From a virus, in IMG/VR virus record IMGVR_UViG_3300011113_000491, positions 59,466 to 123,465 of that record: 64,000 nucleotides of DNA; one strand, 5' to 3'. The first letter of the stretch is position 1; each line of letters begins with the position of its first letter. Below the pieces are notes generated by a model. The model did not search any database. It was given only the letters and a program-made list of their open reading frames with translations, and was not told the DNA's origin. Of this stretch, positions 22,618 to 30,440 are shown one piece after another. The translations under genes and the position numbers were made by a program.

Positions 22618-23349
22618 TTACCGTTTTCCCTTACCACGCCCCAATGAAGTAACTTGACCTCTGGCAATTTTTAGCAAAGATGGTTTTTCAATTGGTACTT
22701 CTGGCTCTGGGAAGTTTCTATCAAGAATCTTCTGTAACATCCCTGCATATCCCGCGGGATCTTGTACTCCTCGGGCCTTCCATTCACTGCCAGTTGTCTG
22801 CTGGCGACTTGCTGGAGGCCGAGCGACCTGTCTATATCTTACTCCGGCGCGTGGTCCGCCGAGCTCTGGTTCCCTCGTTAATTCTGAACCAAAATCTCCG
22901 CCGAGAGGATATTGTCTGGGAGACAGGTTCAAAATTGCCTGTTGAATATACTTCTTGAGAGCTCCAGGCAGACCCAACCCAGCAAGGAGACCTCTATTTT
23001 TGATGTTTGTACCTATTGCCTTCGCTCCAGCAAATAGTGGTGATTCCTTTTTGCTAGATGCTGTTCTCATTGCACCAAAAACATTAATTTCGTTTAACTG
23101 ATTGTTAATTCTTGCTTTGAAATGTTCTTTCATATCCATATTGAGGTTTCCTTCTTTTTCTAATTTGAATGCAGCTTTTTGAAGTTTTAGTTCTTCTTCT
23201 CTTGCCTTATTTATGCTATCGTATATTTGTCTTTCGGCAGCAGACATTGGTTTTCTTGCTCGTAAAGCATCGGCAATCTGTGCCATAAACTCATCGTCTG
23301 CCGGGGTCGTGGTTCCCTTTATTACTTTATCTAAATCGTTTTGTTCCAT
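22618..23349 (-). CDS. Predicted internal head protein, basic
   Basis: The product has about 243 residues. The first 70 are charged and helical. An internal MDMKEHFKARINNQLNE before Ile closely parallels MKEHYKQRLNE of the gene at 10557. AAGGA lies upstream of that internal ATG (23139), so a 173-residue product starting with a targeting-like peptide is plausible. The rest is Gly/Arg/Pro-rich with no recognised domain. Confidence 0.65.
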   Translation of the reverse strand: MEQNDLDKVIKGTTTPADDEFMAQIADALRARKPMSAAERQIYDSINKAREEELKLQKAAFKLEKEGNLNMDMKEHFKARINNQLNEINVFGAMRTASSKKESPLFAGAKAIGTNIKNRGLLAGLGLPGALKKYIQQAILNLSPRQYPLGGDFGSELTREPELGGPRAGVRYRQVARPPASRQQTTGSEWKARGVQDPAGYAGMLQKILDRNFPEPEVPIEKPSLLKIARGQVTSLGRGKGKR

Positions 23350-23384
23350 AAGAATATGTATAAAAGAATAACAAAATAGACATT

Positions 23385-23413
23385 TTGCATCGGCATACCC
23401 CCTGTGGTATAAT
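23385..23413 (+). promoter_or_regulatory. Extended -10 sigma70-type promoter
   Basis: TTGCAT (23385-23390), 17 bases, then TGG TATAAT (hexamer 23408-23413). It reads into the HExxH gene at 23436. Confidence 0.8.
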
Positions 23414-23435
23414 CTACATATCAAGGAGGTGCTAT

Positions 23436-24053
23436 ATGACCAAAGAGCAAGAACTCGTAAAGCATATCAGGAATCATCTCAAGGAACATGGGTTCCGTCT
23501 TATACTCGGTAGAGGTAAGAAAGTAAATGTCGGTGACGCACGGTGTGAAGGATACTTCTCCGTTGGTGACACCAAGAAAGAAAGACAAATAAGAGTGGCG
23601 AAGGCAGGGGACACATGGTTGTATGTCCTTGCCCATGAATATTGTCATTTTCTACAATGGCTAGAAACTCCACAAAGAACTCTAGACACACAGGACAATG
23701 CACAGCATATTGTTCATTGTGTTTCTGTTGGACAGATAGATCCCAAGTGGAAACAATCATATATCCGTTGGGCATTCCGTGTTGTCGCAGAGAACGAAAG
23801 AGACTGCGAACGCAGGACGGTACGACTTCTTGAGGAGTGGGGCATTCCTTTCAACAAGGATATGTACATCAAGAAGGCAAATCTGTATGTGTATCTCCAC
23901 CATATGTGGAGAGAATATCACTTCCTGAAGACCAGATTCAATGTCTATAAGTCAAATAAGATTTTGGATGTTGTGTCAAACAACTTCAAGGCAAAGAGTC
24001 ACATCGTGGTACCAAAGGCAGTCCGAAGAGAACTCGACCGAGCATTTGCTTAA
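23436..24053 (+). CDS. HExxH zinc metalloprotease-like protein
   Basis: The 205-residue product has LAHEYCHFLQW near residues 72-82, an HExxH zinc motif of the ImmA/IrrE or SprT style. It is followed by helices with further acidic residues (VVAENERDCERRTVRLLEEW) that could supply the third ligand. A near-consensus promoter and AAGGAGGT precede the ATG at 23436. The early-type promoter contrasts with nearby late genes, so it may act on a host protein, for example a repressor. This is inference. Confidence 0.75.
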   Translation: MTKEQELVKHIRNHLKEHGFRLILGRGKKVNVGDARCEGYFSVGDTKKERQIRVAKAGDTWLYVLAHEYCHFLQWLETPQRTLDTQDNAQHIVHCVSVGQIDPKWKQSYIRWAFRVVAENERDCERRTVRLLEEWGIPFNKDMYIKKANLYVYLHHMWREYHFLKTRFNVYKSNKILDVVSNNFKAKSHIVVPKAVRRELDRAFA

Positions 24054-24484
24054 AACTCTATGTGCTTGCTTGGTGGGGGTGGAGTTGCACTTATTATATT
24101 GCCAACTGTTGGCTCTATTCCCTTATCGTGCAAATCAGAAATAACTTTGAATCCCTCAGCAGTTCCTGCATAGTGCTTCACAAATTGACCATGTAACTGC
24201 TTTGCCACTCTCATTCTCTCTGGGATGGTAAGTGCGCCAAGATCTTTGTTGTCATGATTTCCACTTATAATTTTATTTTGTGCCACTTGCATTGCTTTGG
24301 CAATATGATGCGGATGCTCTGACTCTGGAACAACTCCTACCCTAGCAAGATTATCGTATAAAACTTGACTATGTAAAGTTCCCATGCCAGTGCCGGAAGC
24401 TGGGTTTTGGGGATCCCTAGCAAATATATCCATTGCAGCACTTCCGGTTCTCATTTCCAGTAAATGTTGTTTGAATGATTTCAT
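24050..24484 (-). CDS. Capsid-targeted cargo protein, unknown activity
   Basis: The 144-residue product begins MKSFKQHLLE before Met, almost identical to the targeting peptides at 4334 and 6326 even in nucleotide sequence. The body has helices (LHSQVLYDNLARVGVVPE, HIAKAMQVAQNKIISGNHDNKDLG) and a Pro-rich tail, without a recognised family. The ATG is exactly five bases after TATAAATA, as in the other targeted genes. Confidence 0.72.
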   Translation of the reverse strand: MKSFKQHLLEMRTGSAAMDIFARDPQNPASGTGMGTLHSQVLYDNLARVGVVPESEHPHHIAKAMQVAQNKIISGNHDNKDLGALTIPERMRVAKQLHGQFVKHYAGTAEGFKVISDLHDKGIEPTVGNIISATPPPPSKHIEF

Positions 24485-24489
24485 GTCAT

Positions 24490-24503
24490 TATTTATATAC
24501 ATA
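24490..24503. promoter_or_regulatory. Divergent overlapping late promoters, both leaderless
   Basis: Minus-strand TATAAATA (24490-24497) is five bases from the ATG at 24484. Plus-strand TATACATA (24496-24503) is five bases from the ATG at 24509. Confidence 0.7.
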
Positions 24504-24508
24504 CTGGT

Positions 24509-25249
24509 ATGGACAAAAGACTTCAAAGAATAAAATATGTAAGAATGGTGTTAGAGGGAATGCCAATCAAAGCATCCATAGATGGAAAACCAGTTCAGGC
24601 AGAACTTCTAGACTCTCCTGTTACACAAAATAAACCATCTGCAACGGCAGCAGCAAAATCACAGTCAACTGCGTTAGCAACAATAAAACCAAATACTACC
24701 TCTACAACTTCTGGAAGCACTTCGTCTCCAACATCTAGTCCAACATCTAGTCCCACAACTGATCTTGCCACATCAAAACAACCACAAGCAACCACTGTTC
24801 CTAATCAAAATCAAAAACCAAAGAAATCAAAAAAATCCACTGGAACATCTACAAATGTAGGTAGTGGCTCTAACACTGCTCGCGCAGGAAGAGATCAATA
24901 CGGAACCCAAGTAGGAACAGGCAATACAAATACAGGGACTATGGGGCAAAGAATAGGATCCATGAAAGACAGTTCACAAGTGACTGGAGCAGTTTCTGGA
25001 AAAAACAACACGGTAGCAGGTAGAGATGTAGTTACAAATATTTTTCAGGGTGGTGGAGGTCAAGAACAGGAAGAAAGTGGCAAGTTCTTAAATCCATTCG
25101 GAAAGGGCGGTAAAAGCAACCTAACTTCTCAACTAACCTCGGTAACAATGTCTAACAAACCAACTCCAATGTTAAGAGAAATGAAAAGAGTAAAAACAGC
25201 AAAAGGTTTATTTGAGAGAGTAAAAAATGCACGCCGATATTCCAGATGA
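24509..25249 (+). CDS. Low-complexity virion protein with AGRDQYGTQVGTGN domain
   Basis: The 246-residue product begins with a basic helix (MDKRLQRIKYVRMVLE before Gly), a possible targeting peptide with a V-L-E site. A Thr/Ser/Pro region follows, then a repeat-like Gly/Asn/Thr module from about residue 120 (ARAGRDQYGTQVGTGN ... TGTMGQRIG ... SSQVTGAVSGKNNTVAGRD). The same module is in the protein at 30441. Its pattern suggests stacked short beta turns; the function is unknown. Confidence 0.65.
   Translation: MDKRLQRIKYVRMVLEGMPIKASIDGKPVQAELLDSPVTQNKPSATAAAKSQSTALATIKPNTTSTTSGSTSSPTSSPTSSPTTDLATSKQPQATTVPNQNQKPKKSKKSTGTSTNVGSGSNTARAGRDQYGTQVGTGNTNTGTMGQRIGSMKDSSQVTGAVSGKNNTVAGRDVVTNIFQGGGGQEQEESGKFLNPFGKGGKSNLTSQLTSVTMSNKPTPMLREMKRVKTAKGLFERVKNARRYSR
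24884..24957 (+). repeat. Duplicated segment, copy 1
   Basis: These 74 bases match 31236-31309 with only three differences. Both encode the AGRDQYGTQVGTGN module in frame. Confidence 0.85.
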
Positions 25250-25610
25250 CATTCTACAACAGTATATGCAAGAAGGTGCTGACTTCGGATTCAGCGCCGT
25301 TGATAATGGTGAACTGAGTGGCATACTAAGCCCGGTTCAGGATAGTCCAGAGATAAATGCAATCAAGGAAAAGTTAGATCTCATTCTTGAAATGAACTCA
25401 ACTTGTGAGGGTGCTTTAGCAGTTAAGGCACAATACGATCAACTACTCAAGGCAAGACTTCTTGAAATAGAAAAAAATATAGTCCCTCTTTTACTCAACC
25501 TGAAGAAAAATAAAGAGAAGGACTATATTTATTGGCCAGGCGCCCAAAGACAGGCGCAATGTGACTTACAAGTTCAGAAGATTCTGAACCTTACTCGAAA
25601 TAACCTTTAA
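25227..25610 (+). CDS. Conserved phage hypothetical protein
   Basis: The 127-residue product has an acidic start and a C-terminal helical half ending KEKDYIYWPGAQRQAQCDLQVQKILNLTR. A segment of that type is common in small T4-related and cyanophage proteins. Its function is unknown. It overlaps the upstream gene by 23 bases and converges on the gene at 25591 with a 20-base overlap. Confidence 0.7.
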   Translation: MHADIPDDILQQYMQEGADFGFSAVDNGELSGILSPVQDSPEINAIKEKLDLILEMNSTCEGALAVKAQYDQLLKARLLEIEKNIVPLLLNLKKNKEKDYIYWPGAQRQAQCDLQVQKILNLTRNNL

Positions 25611-25845
25611 TCTTACTTCCGATCTTTTCGATTAGACCGTCGATGAAAGATTTTGGTTCTTCCTTTTTCTCAACAACTGGGACTTGGATTTCGCATCTGT
25701 CTTGACCAACAAGAAGACTGGCATTCTTTGGATCGATTGCTCTTGCCACTCCCTTCATGATCTCAACTTCAGATAAAAGCATTTCCTGACACTTCCCGGT
25801 ATATGCCTTGGCGAAATATAACTGAACTTTCTTACCTTTCTTCAT
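25591..25845 (-). CDS. Small hypothetical protein
   Basis: The 84-residue product begins MKKGKKVQLYFAKAYTGKC and ends in an amphipathic helix (FIDGLIEKIGSKIKGYF). It is not recognised. AGAGGAGAAG precedes the ATG. Its start overlaps the stop of the PEP-CTERM-like gene by four bases, so it may belong to the same functional unit. Confidence 0.6.
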   Translation of the reverse strand: MKKGKKVQLYFAKAYTGKCQEMLLSEVEIMKGVARAIDPKNASLLVGQDRCEIQVPVVEKKEEPKSFIDGLIEKIGSKIKGYFE

Positions 25846-26462
25846 ATTCTTCTCCTCTTATTTAAAAATACTGACAACGATAACAACGCAAGACATCCGG
25901 GTGCTGGAACGGCGTTCGTTCCAAAACCGCAGTAGTCAATCAAATTACCTTGTGTGTTTCCGCCCACTGCATTCACTGCTTCAAATGCAAATCTAGTCAG
26001 ATTGCCAATTGAAGTAATAGTTCCGAAGTGAACTTGCCATGCTGTGTTATCAGCAGAAAATTCTTGTTGAAATAAAACGGTATCATCTCCACCACCAACA
26101 GTCTGATCTGTACCAAAATCAGTGATGGTCAAACGCATGGTATCAACACCATCTCTTCCACGGTGAGCAAAGTGCCAATTGATTTGATTGAAGTCACCGA
26201 GTCCATTTACATTCTGATATAGGGTAGAAGCATAATTTGCATTTAATTCTGCAAACGAATTTCCTTCATAGGCAGGAACTCCTAAAAATCCATTTTCCCA
26301 GACTTCGATCAAGTTATCTGGTGCAGTAGTTGCCCAGCCACTTTGAGGATCTGTTCCAGAATAAAAACTGTAGCCCCATGCGGGAAAGCTCTCAAAACCA
26401 CCATTGACTAAATTTGCGGATGCTGAAGTGGTAATTGCTAATGCTGCTAGAAATGCTTTCAA
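25842..26462 (-). CDS. Secreted PEP-CTERM-like protein
   Basis: The 206-residue product has an N-terminal signal peptide (KAFLAALAITTSASA) and a beta-rich extracellular body beginning LVNGGFESFPAWG, typical of carbohydrate-binding jelly-roll folds. It ends in a tripartite sorting tail: VPAPG, a hydrophobic stretch (CLALLSLSVFL) and NKRRRI. Tails of this type are used by exosortase systems in some Gram-negative-type bacteria. The start is a TTG with AAGGAGAAG upstream. Such a tail is unusual in a phage; it was probably captured from the host and may alter the cell surface. Confidence 0.8.
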   Translation of the reverse strand: MKAFLAALAITTSASANLVNGGFESFPAWGYSFYSGTDPQSGWATTAPDNLIEVWENGFLGVPAYEGNSFAELNANYASTLYQNVNGLGDFNQINWHFAHRGRDGVDTMRLTITDFGTDQTVGGGDDTVLFQQEFSADNTAWQVHFGTITSIGNLTRFAFEAVNAVGGNTQGNLIDYCGFGTNAVPAPGCLALLSLSVFLNKRRRI

Positions 26463-27202
26463 ATTCTTCTCCTTGTTGGTTTAACTAACTGATACAGCAC
26501 GAACGACGAAACGGTTGATGGTGTAGGAACAACCGATATTGCTCCCATTCTATAATCAGGTGTCATATCAATATCTGGTAACTGCGTAGAAGTCAGATCA
26601 AATGATATGACCGGAGGAGTCGCGTAAAAATCAGAAACCGCTAGATCAATTGCGGATACTGCTTCAGGCAACTGCTCCGGTTGTGCTGGAGACTCCACTG
26701 CATCTTTCGATGAAGTCTTTGGTTTTAATTTAAATCTAGTTGGAACAAACGAAGATGATTCCGAGTTAGATTTAGATGAAGTGGCAACATATATGCGATA
26801 TGGTCCTTCATACTTTGTGTTCTCTTCCAGAAAGATATTCTTATTTGAGTTTGCTACAAATTCTTTAAGATTTGGATTTCTTATTTTATTTGGAGTGTTG
26901 ATGTTGTTGGTTTGATCACTAGATCCAGATTCTGCTTCTGGAGTTTTGTCTGGATTTGCAATGTTCTGAACGCTAGTAATAGACTCAATCAACTTTTGAA
27001 TCTTTTCTACTGCTTCTTGTCCAACTATAGTCAATGCAACAGTACTGGCAATAGTCAATGCCATAATCTTACCCTGCATACCGACTATTCTTCTTTTATT
27101 TTCTTCGTTCTGTTTCTGACAGTCTTCTATTTGACCTTTTTTGATTTCTTCTATTTGTTCCTTTAATGATTCGCAAGAAGAACAATTTGGTTTATTTGAC
27201 AT
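26459..27202 (-). CDS. Membrane protein with PEP-CTERM-like tail
   Basis: The 247-residue product has a Cys pair near the start (NCSSC), a coiled-coil-like charged segment and a hydrophobic segment about residues 45-62 (GKIMALTIASTVALTIVG). A Ser/Asn/Pro-rich body follows, and it ends VVPTPSTVSSFVLYQLVKPTRRRI, again proline motif, hydrophobic stretch and Arg cluster. The tail ends RRRI, as in the adjacent protein. AAAGG precedes the ATG. The two genes overlap by four bases and are probably one unit. Confidence 0.7.
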   Translation of the reverse strand: MSNKPNCSSCESLKEQIEEIKKGQIEDCQKQNEENKRRIVGMQGKIMALTIASTVALTIVGQEAVEKIQKLIESITSVQNIANPDKTPEAESGSSDQTNNINTPNKIRNPNLKEFVANSNKNIFLEENTKYEGPYRIYVATSSKSNSESSSFVPTRFKLKPKTSSKDAVESPAQPEQLPEAVSAIDLAVSDFYATPPVISFDLTSTQLPDIDMTPDYRMGAISVVPTPSTVSSFVLYQLVKPTRRRI

Positions 27203-27246
27203 GTTTTGCCTTTCTGGTAAAACATTACAAACACATCTTAAACAAA

Positions 27247-27417
27247 TTATATAATACGAAACTGTGCTGGATATATTCTAAACTTTGCGTCAGAATCTTC
27301 CGAATCTTTAGACTCTTTCTTGGGTTTTCTTATGGATTTAATTACCCCAATCCTTCTTTGTTTTGGAGTTAGTTCAGTCCTTTCAGAATAAAACTCAGAG
27401 AGTCTTCGTTTCTTCAT
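27247..27417 (-). CDS. Small basic protein
   Basis: The 56-residue product begins MKKRRLSEFYSERTELTPKQRR and is rich in Lys and Arg. It is supported by position: the ATG is exactly five bases after a minus-strand TATACATA (27423-27430), the leaderless pattern seen elsewhere. A longer in-frame start would overlap the divergent gene at 27464. Its function is unknown; it may be an internal DNA-binding peptide. Confidence 0.55.
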   Translation of the reverse strand: MKKRRLSEFYSERTELTPKQRRIGVIKSIRKPKKESKDSEDSDAKFRIYPAQFRII

Positions 27418-27422
27418 ACAGA

Positions 27423-27434
27423 TATGTATAAATA
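27423..27434. promoter_or_regulatory. Divergent late promoters
   Basis: Plus-strand TATAAATA (27427-27434) serves the virion operon starting at 27464 through a leader with AAGGAG. Minus-strand TATACATA (27423-27430) is five bases from the ATG at 27417. Confidence 0.75.
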
Positions 27435-27463
27435 ATATTATACAACCTAATAAGGAGAATCCT

Positions 27464-27826
27464 ATGAAAGATTTTAACTCTCTGATCGGTAAGATTTTTG
27501 AAGAAAAGGGGAAACATGCAGACAGGATTCGAAAAAAGGCAAAATTTAAGAAGGTAGATTCAAAAAAAGAAACCAGAAGTGGTAGACCTATCAACCGTTG
27601 TCGGTGTGAAAGATGTCAAAACGGTCGTAAATGCTCCATGAATAAGAAGATGGACGAGTCTTCTGAGGATTCTATATATGAGTATCTGTACGAGTATATT
27701 TTAAGAAAGGGAAGCGAATACCAAATTGTCAGCAAGAAGGGGAAACCTCTTGGCAAGTTTAAGAGTAAAAAGAAAGCAGTCAAGAGACTTCGGCAGATAG
27801 AATGGTTTAAGCATCACAAAAAATGA
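27464..27826 (+). CDS. Basic virion-type protein
   Basis: The 120-residue product has a helical start (MKDFNSLIGKIFEEKG), a Cys cluster (CRCERCQNGRKC) and a C-terminal element YQIVSKKGKPLGKFKSKKKAVKRLRQIEWFKHHK. That last element recurs in phage virion-associated proteins as a short strand-helix module. The Cys cluster could bind zinc. It is the first gene of the plus-strand late block and overlaps the next gene by four bases. Confidence 0.7.
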   Translation: MKDFNSLIGKIFEEKGKHADRIRKKAKFKKVDSKKETRSGRPINRCRCERCQNGRKCSMNKKMDESSEDSIYEYLYEYILRKGSEYQIVSKKGKPLGKFKSKKKAVKRLRQIEWFKHHKK

Positions 27827-28299
27827 GCTGGTCAAAGAAATACAAAAAATCAATAGACTGCAATAACCCAAAAGGATTCTCCCAAAGGGCTCACTGTCAA
27901 GGTAGAAAGAAAAGAAAACTTAAAGAGTTCAAGGAGTACATCACTGAACAGGCAGAATTACAGAGCAAAGTTTCAGACTTTGTTGACTTTGCCACCAATT
28001 ACCTTGGACTCAGCAGAAGACCAAATGTTACTCTTCTCACTGTCAGGGAACCAAATATGACTACTGCGTACTACAACATAAAAGATGGTAATATGAAAAT
28101 ATATTCAAAAGGTAGAGCATGTTTTGACATTTGTAGAAGCATTGCACACGAGATGGTTCACCAAAAGCAACACGAAGAAATAGACAATCCAGACGATCTT
28201 GATGGTTCAACTGGATCACCACACGAAGATGAAGCAAATGCAGTTGCAGGACGAATGATTAGAACATATGGGGAACAGGTGCCTGGATTCTATGAATGA
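27823..28299 (+). CDS. Capsid-targeted HExxH metallopeptidase
   Basis: The 158-residue product has an N-terminal segment SIDCNNPKGFSQRAHCQGRK, common in phage virion proteins. LKEFKEYITE before Gln follows, a targeting-type peptide with an I-T-E site at about residue 45. The C-terminal part holds SIAHEMVHQKQH and then HEDEANAVAGRM, an HExxH zinc site with a downstream Glu. It is a candidate protease delivered with the DNA. It overlaps the next gene by eight bases. Confidence 0.75.
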   Translation: MSWSKKYKKSIDCNNPKGFSQRAHCQGRKKRKLKEFKEYITEQAELQSKVSDFVDFATNYLGLSRRPNVTLLTVREPNMTTAYYNIKDGNMKIYSKGRACFDICRSIAHEMVHQKQHEEIDNPDDLDGSTGSPHEDEANAVAGRMIRTYGEQVPGFYE

Positions 28300-28954
28300 A
28301 ATAAAGCAACAACTTCTAACGGAAATCAAACAAAGATTCGGTTCATTCGATCACAAAGACATGAAAATAACCGATAAGAGATTTCCTTTGCAGATAAACA
28401 ACAAATACAAAAAAGATAAAAAGACAGTAAAAGAAAAAGCAAAAGAAGAAATTGAAAAAGGATATCATCGTGGTATAATAAGAAAAGCAAATTTACCTAC
28501 AAGTTATAGATTCAAACCAACAGCATTTAACACTGGTAAACTCTCATATTCTGGTTACACTGAGAGTGGAAACCACGAATATACGATAAAATCAGAAAAC
28601 GGTGATGTTAAAATAAACATAGATCACAGGAAGTCTAAGAAATCAAATCTTAAAAAAGGTTCACTAACAACCAGTAACATCAATATAGATTTTACAACAG
28701 AAAAACCATCTGAAGAGATAATGAACAGTATAATACCATCAATAGCACATCACATAAATTCACATGCACCAGACACAATCAATTTTGAAACCAAAAATTT
28801 AAAAGCATTTTATGACAAGATGATTGATGGTATATCCAAAAAATACAGGGTTTCCTCTAAAGAAGATGAAAACGGAAAACATTCTTGGACTCTACAAAGC
28901 AAAAAGATAACCCCAAAAATTCAACATCTAATTAAAAGTCTGCTAAATAAATAG
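28292..28954 (+). CDS. Predicted internal head protein
   Basis: The 220-residue product begins MNEIKQQLLTE before Ile, a targeting-like peptide with an L-T-E site. The body is basic, with strand-rich segments (YTIKSENGDVKINIDHRK, SNINIDFTTEKPSEE) and no recognised domain. It is coupled to the metallopeptidase gene by an eight-base overlap. Confidence 0.65.
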   Translation: MNEIKQQLLTEIKQRFGSFDHKDMKITDKRFPLQINNKYKKDKKTVKEKAKEEIEKGYHRGIIRKANLPTSYRFKPTAFNTGKLSYSGYTESGNHEYTIKSENGDVKINIDHRKSKKSNLKKGSLTTSNINIDFTTEKPSEEIMNSIIPSIAHHINSHAPDTINFETKNLKAFYDKMIDGISKKYRVSSKEDENGKHSWTLQSKKITPKIQHLIKSLLNK

Positions 28955-28986
28955 TAAACGATCAGTTATAAAATAAGGAGTAAACC

Positions 28987-29259
28987 ATGGCAAGCAATCC
29001 AAGATTCGCCGGAAATAACAGAAATAGAAGCGCAGATCAAGAAGCAAGACTAAGAATTGCTGAAAGACGACAAGGATTTCCAAATGGTAGTCCTCTAAGA
29101 CCAGTTGAAGATGTAAACAATGCAAGTCAAAAGTATCTGGAGAAGAGTAGATTTCATAAAGCAAATCAAATAGGAAACCAACCAGTTCCTCCACAGATAA
29201 ATGCAGCAGATCGTGATCTACAAAGAAGAGCAGAGAGAAAACAACAGAGACAGGACTGA
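28987..29259 (+). CDS. Small basic Asn/Arg-rich protein
   Basis: The 90-residue product is rich in Arg, Asn and Gln (FAGNNRNRSADQEARLRIAERRQG) and probably disordered or helical. AAGGAG precedes the ATG, with a TATAAAATA-like sequence further upstream. No family is recognised; a virion or head-internal role fits the context. Confidence 0.6.
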   Translation: MASNPRFAGNNRNRSADQEARLRIAERRQGFPNGSPLRPVEDVNNASQKYLEKSRFHKANQIGNQPVPPQINAADRDLQRRAERKQQRQD

Positions 29260-29261
29260 TA

Positions 29262-29564
29262 ATGCCTAATTATGGATTTGTGTGTGAAAATTGTGAAAAA
29301 ACATTCGAATGTTTGTTGAGTATGTCTAATAGAGATAATCCGTTAAATGAACCCTGCCCCCATTGCTTAAAGGAAGGTAAAGTTGTAAAGGATTTTCAAG
29401 GAATACGATGTGCTTTATCTTCTGATGCAACACTAACTCCCGACAAAGCAACAGGTGGTAGATGGTCGGAGTTGATGGGAAAGATGAAAAAGGGTTTAGC
29501 TCCGAGATATCATGGAAAATTAGATGCAGCAACAAATAGATCGGGGAGAAGATGGAAAGGCTGA
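29262..29564 (+). CDS. FmdB-type zinc-ribbon protein
   Basis: The 100-residue product begins MPNYGFVCENCEKTFECLL and has a second Cys pair in CPHC, the CxxC...CxxC arrangement of FmdB-type ribbons. The C-terminal half is basic (GKMKKGLAPRYHGKLDAATNRSGRR). Such proteins occur near structural genes of several phages. It overlaps the next gene by 13 bases. Confidence 0.75.
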   Translation: MPNYGFVCENCEKTFECLLSMSNRDNPLNEPCPHCLKEGKVVKDFQGIRCALSSDATLTPDKATGGRWSELMGKMKKGLAPRYHGKLDAATNRSGRRWKG

Positions 29565-30439
29565 CATTCAAAGAATTTATCTTAGAGGCAAAAGGAATAT
29601 TTGGTCAATACGGATCGGTTGACGCAACTCGGAGCTATCTTGAGTCTCAAGGTAAATTTAGATATACTAGTGCCATAGACGCATACTTTCAAAATAGATT
29701 TTGGAATCAGCAAGACGCAGGAAATAAAGTAGAAGTTCCCAAAGAGAACATTTCAAGAACATACACCGACACAATATCATCTCTAAAGCAAAGCGGTCAA
29801 GCCCCAGTTTCTAGAGATTATAGATCACAAGTTATCAGAAATAGAAGAATAGCGGCAGGGGAAAAGGTATTGCCTTCCGATCTTCTAAAAGAAGCAAGAA
29901 AACTTACAGCAAAAATATCCTCTCCCAGACTGAGGGTATTTGACTTCGACAATACGATTGCAAATACTAATTCTCGTGTAATAATAAAAGACAAGAAGAC
30001 AGGCGAAGTCATTCAAAAACTTTCATCAGCAGATTATGCAAAATACAGACCACAAAAATCTCATGAGTCTGACTTTTCTGAGTTCTCTAAAGTAATTAAT
30101 CCCAGAGCAATATTTCAAATACAAGGAATAATGCAGAATCTTTCTAAAAAGAATAGACCATATACAATATTAACCGCTAGACCACAATCTGCATCTAAAG
30201 AAATATTAAGATACTTGAAAAAACAAGGCCTGAGCAGCAAAGGAGTACGAGTTGTTGGACTTGGTACGTCTGATCCTGAAGCAAAAGCAAGATATCTTTC
30301 TGGGATTCTTCAAAAAGGAAAACACACCCATTTAGAATTCTTTGATGATCATCATGAAAACGTAAGACATGTTGCAAAACTATCTAAATTATTTCCGGGT
30401 ATAAATATAAAAGCAAGACACATAGCATACGGAGACTAA
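29552..30439 (+). CDS. Capsid-targeted HAD-family phosphatase
   Basis: The 295-residue product begins MERLTFKEFILE before Ala, a targeting peptide with an I-L-E site. Residues about 125-295 form a HAD hydrolase: motif I DFDNTIANT, motif II ILTARP, a downstream Lys region and motif IV FFDDHHENV. Phage HAD proteins of this type include polynucleotide 3'-phosphatases, but the substrate is unknown. Its combination with a targeting peptide suggests an enzyme injected into the cell. Confidence 0.82.
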   Translation: MERLTFKEFILEAKGIFGQYGSVDATRSYLESQGKFRYTSAIDAYFQNRFWNQQDAGNKVEVPKENISRTYTDTISSLKQSGQAPVSRDYRSQVIRNRRIAAGEKVLPSDLLKEARKLTAKISSPRLRVFDFDNTIANTNSRVIIKDKKTGEVIQKLSSADYAKYRPQKSHESDFSEFSKVINPRAIFQIQGIMQNLSKKNRPYTILTARPQSASKEILRYLKKQGLSSKGVRVVGLGTSDPEAKARYLSGILQKGKHTHLEFFDDHHENVRHVAKLSKLFPGINIKARHIAYGD

Positions 30440-30440
30440 A

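Noticed and set aside
27418-27594. Longer upstream start for the small basic protein
   Set aside because: It would be read through the divergent late promoter and the coding sequence of the gene at 27464; the ATG at 27417 has the five-base promoter spacing.
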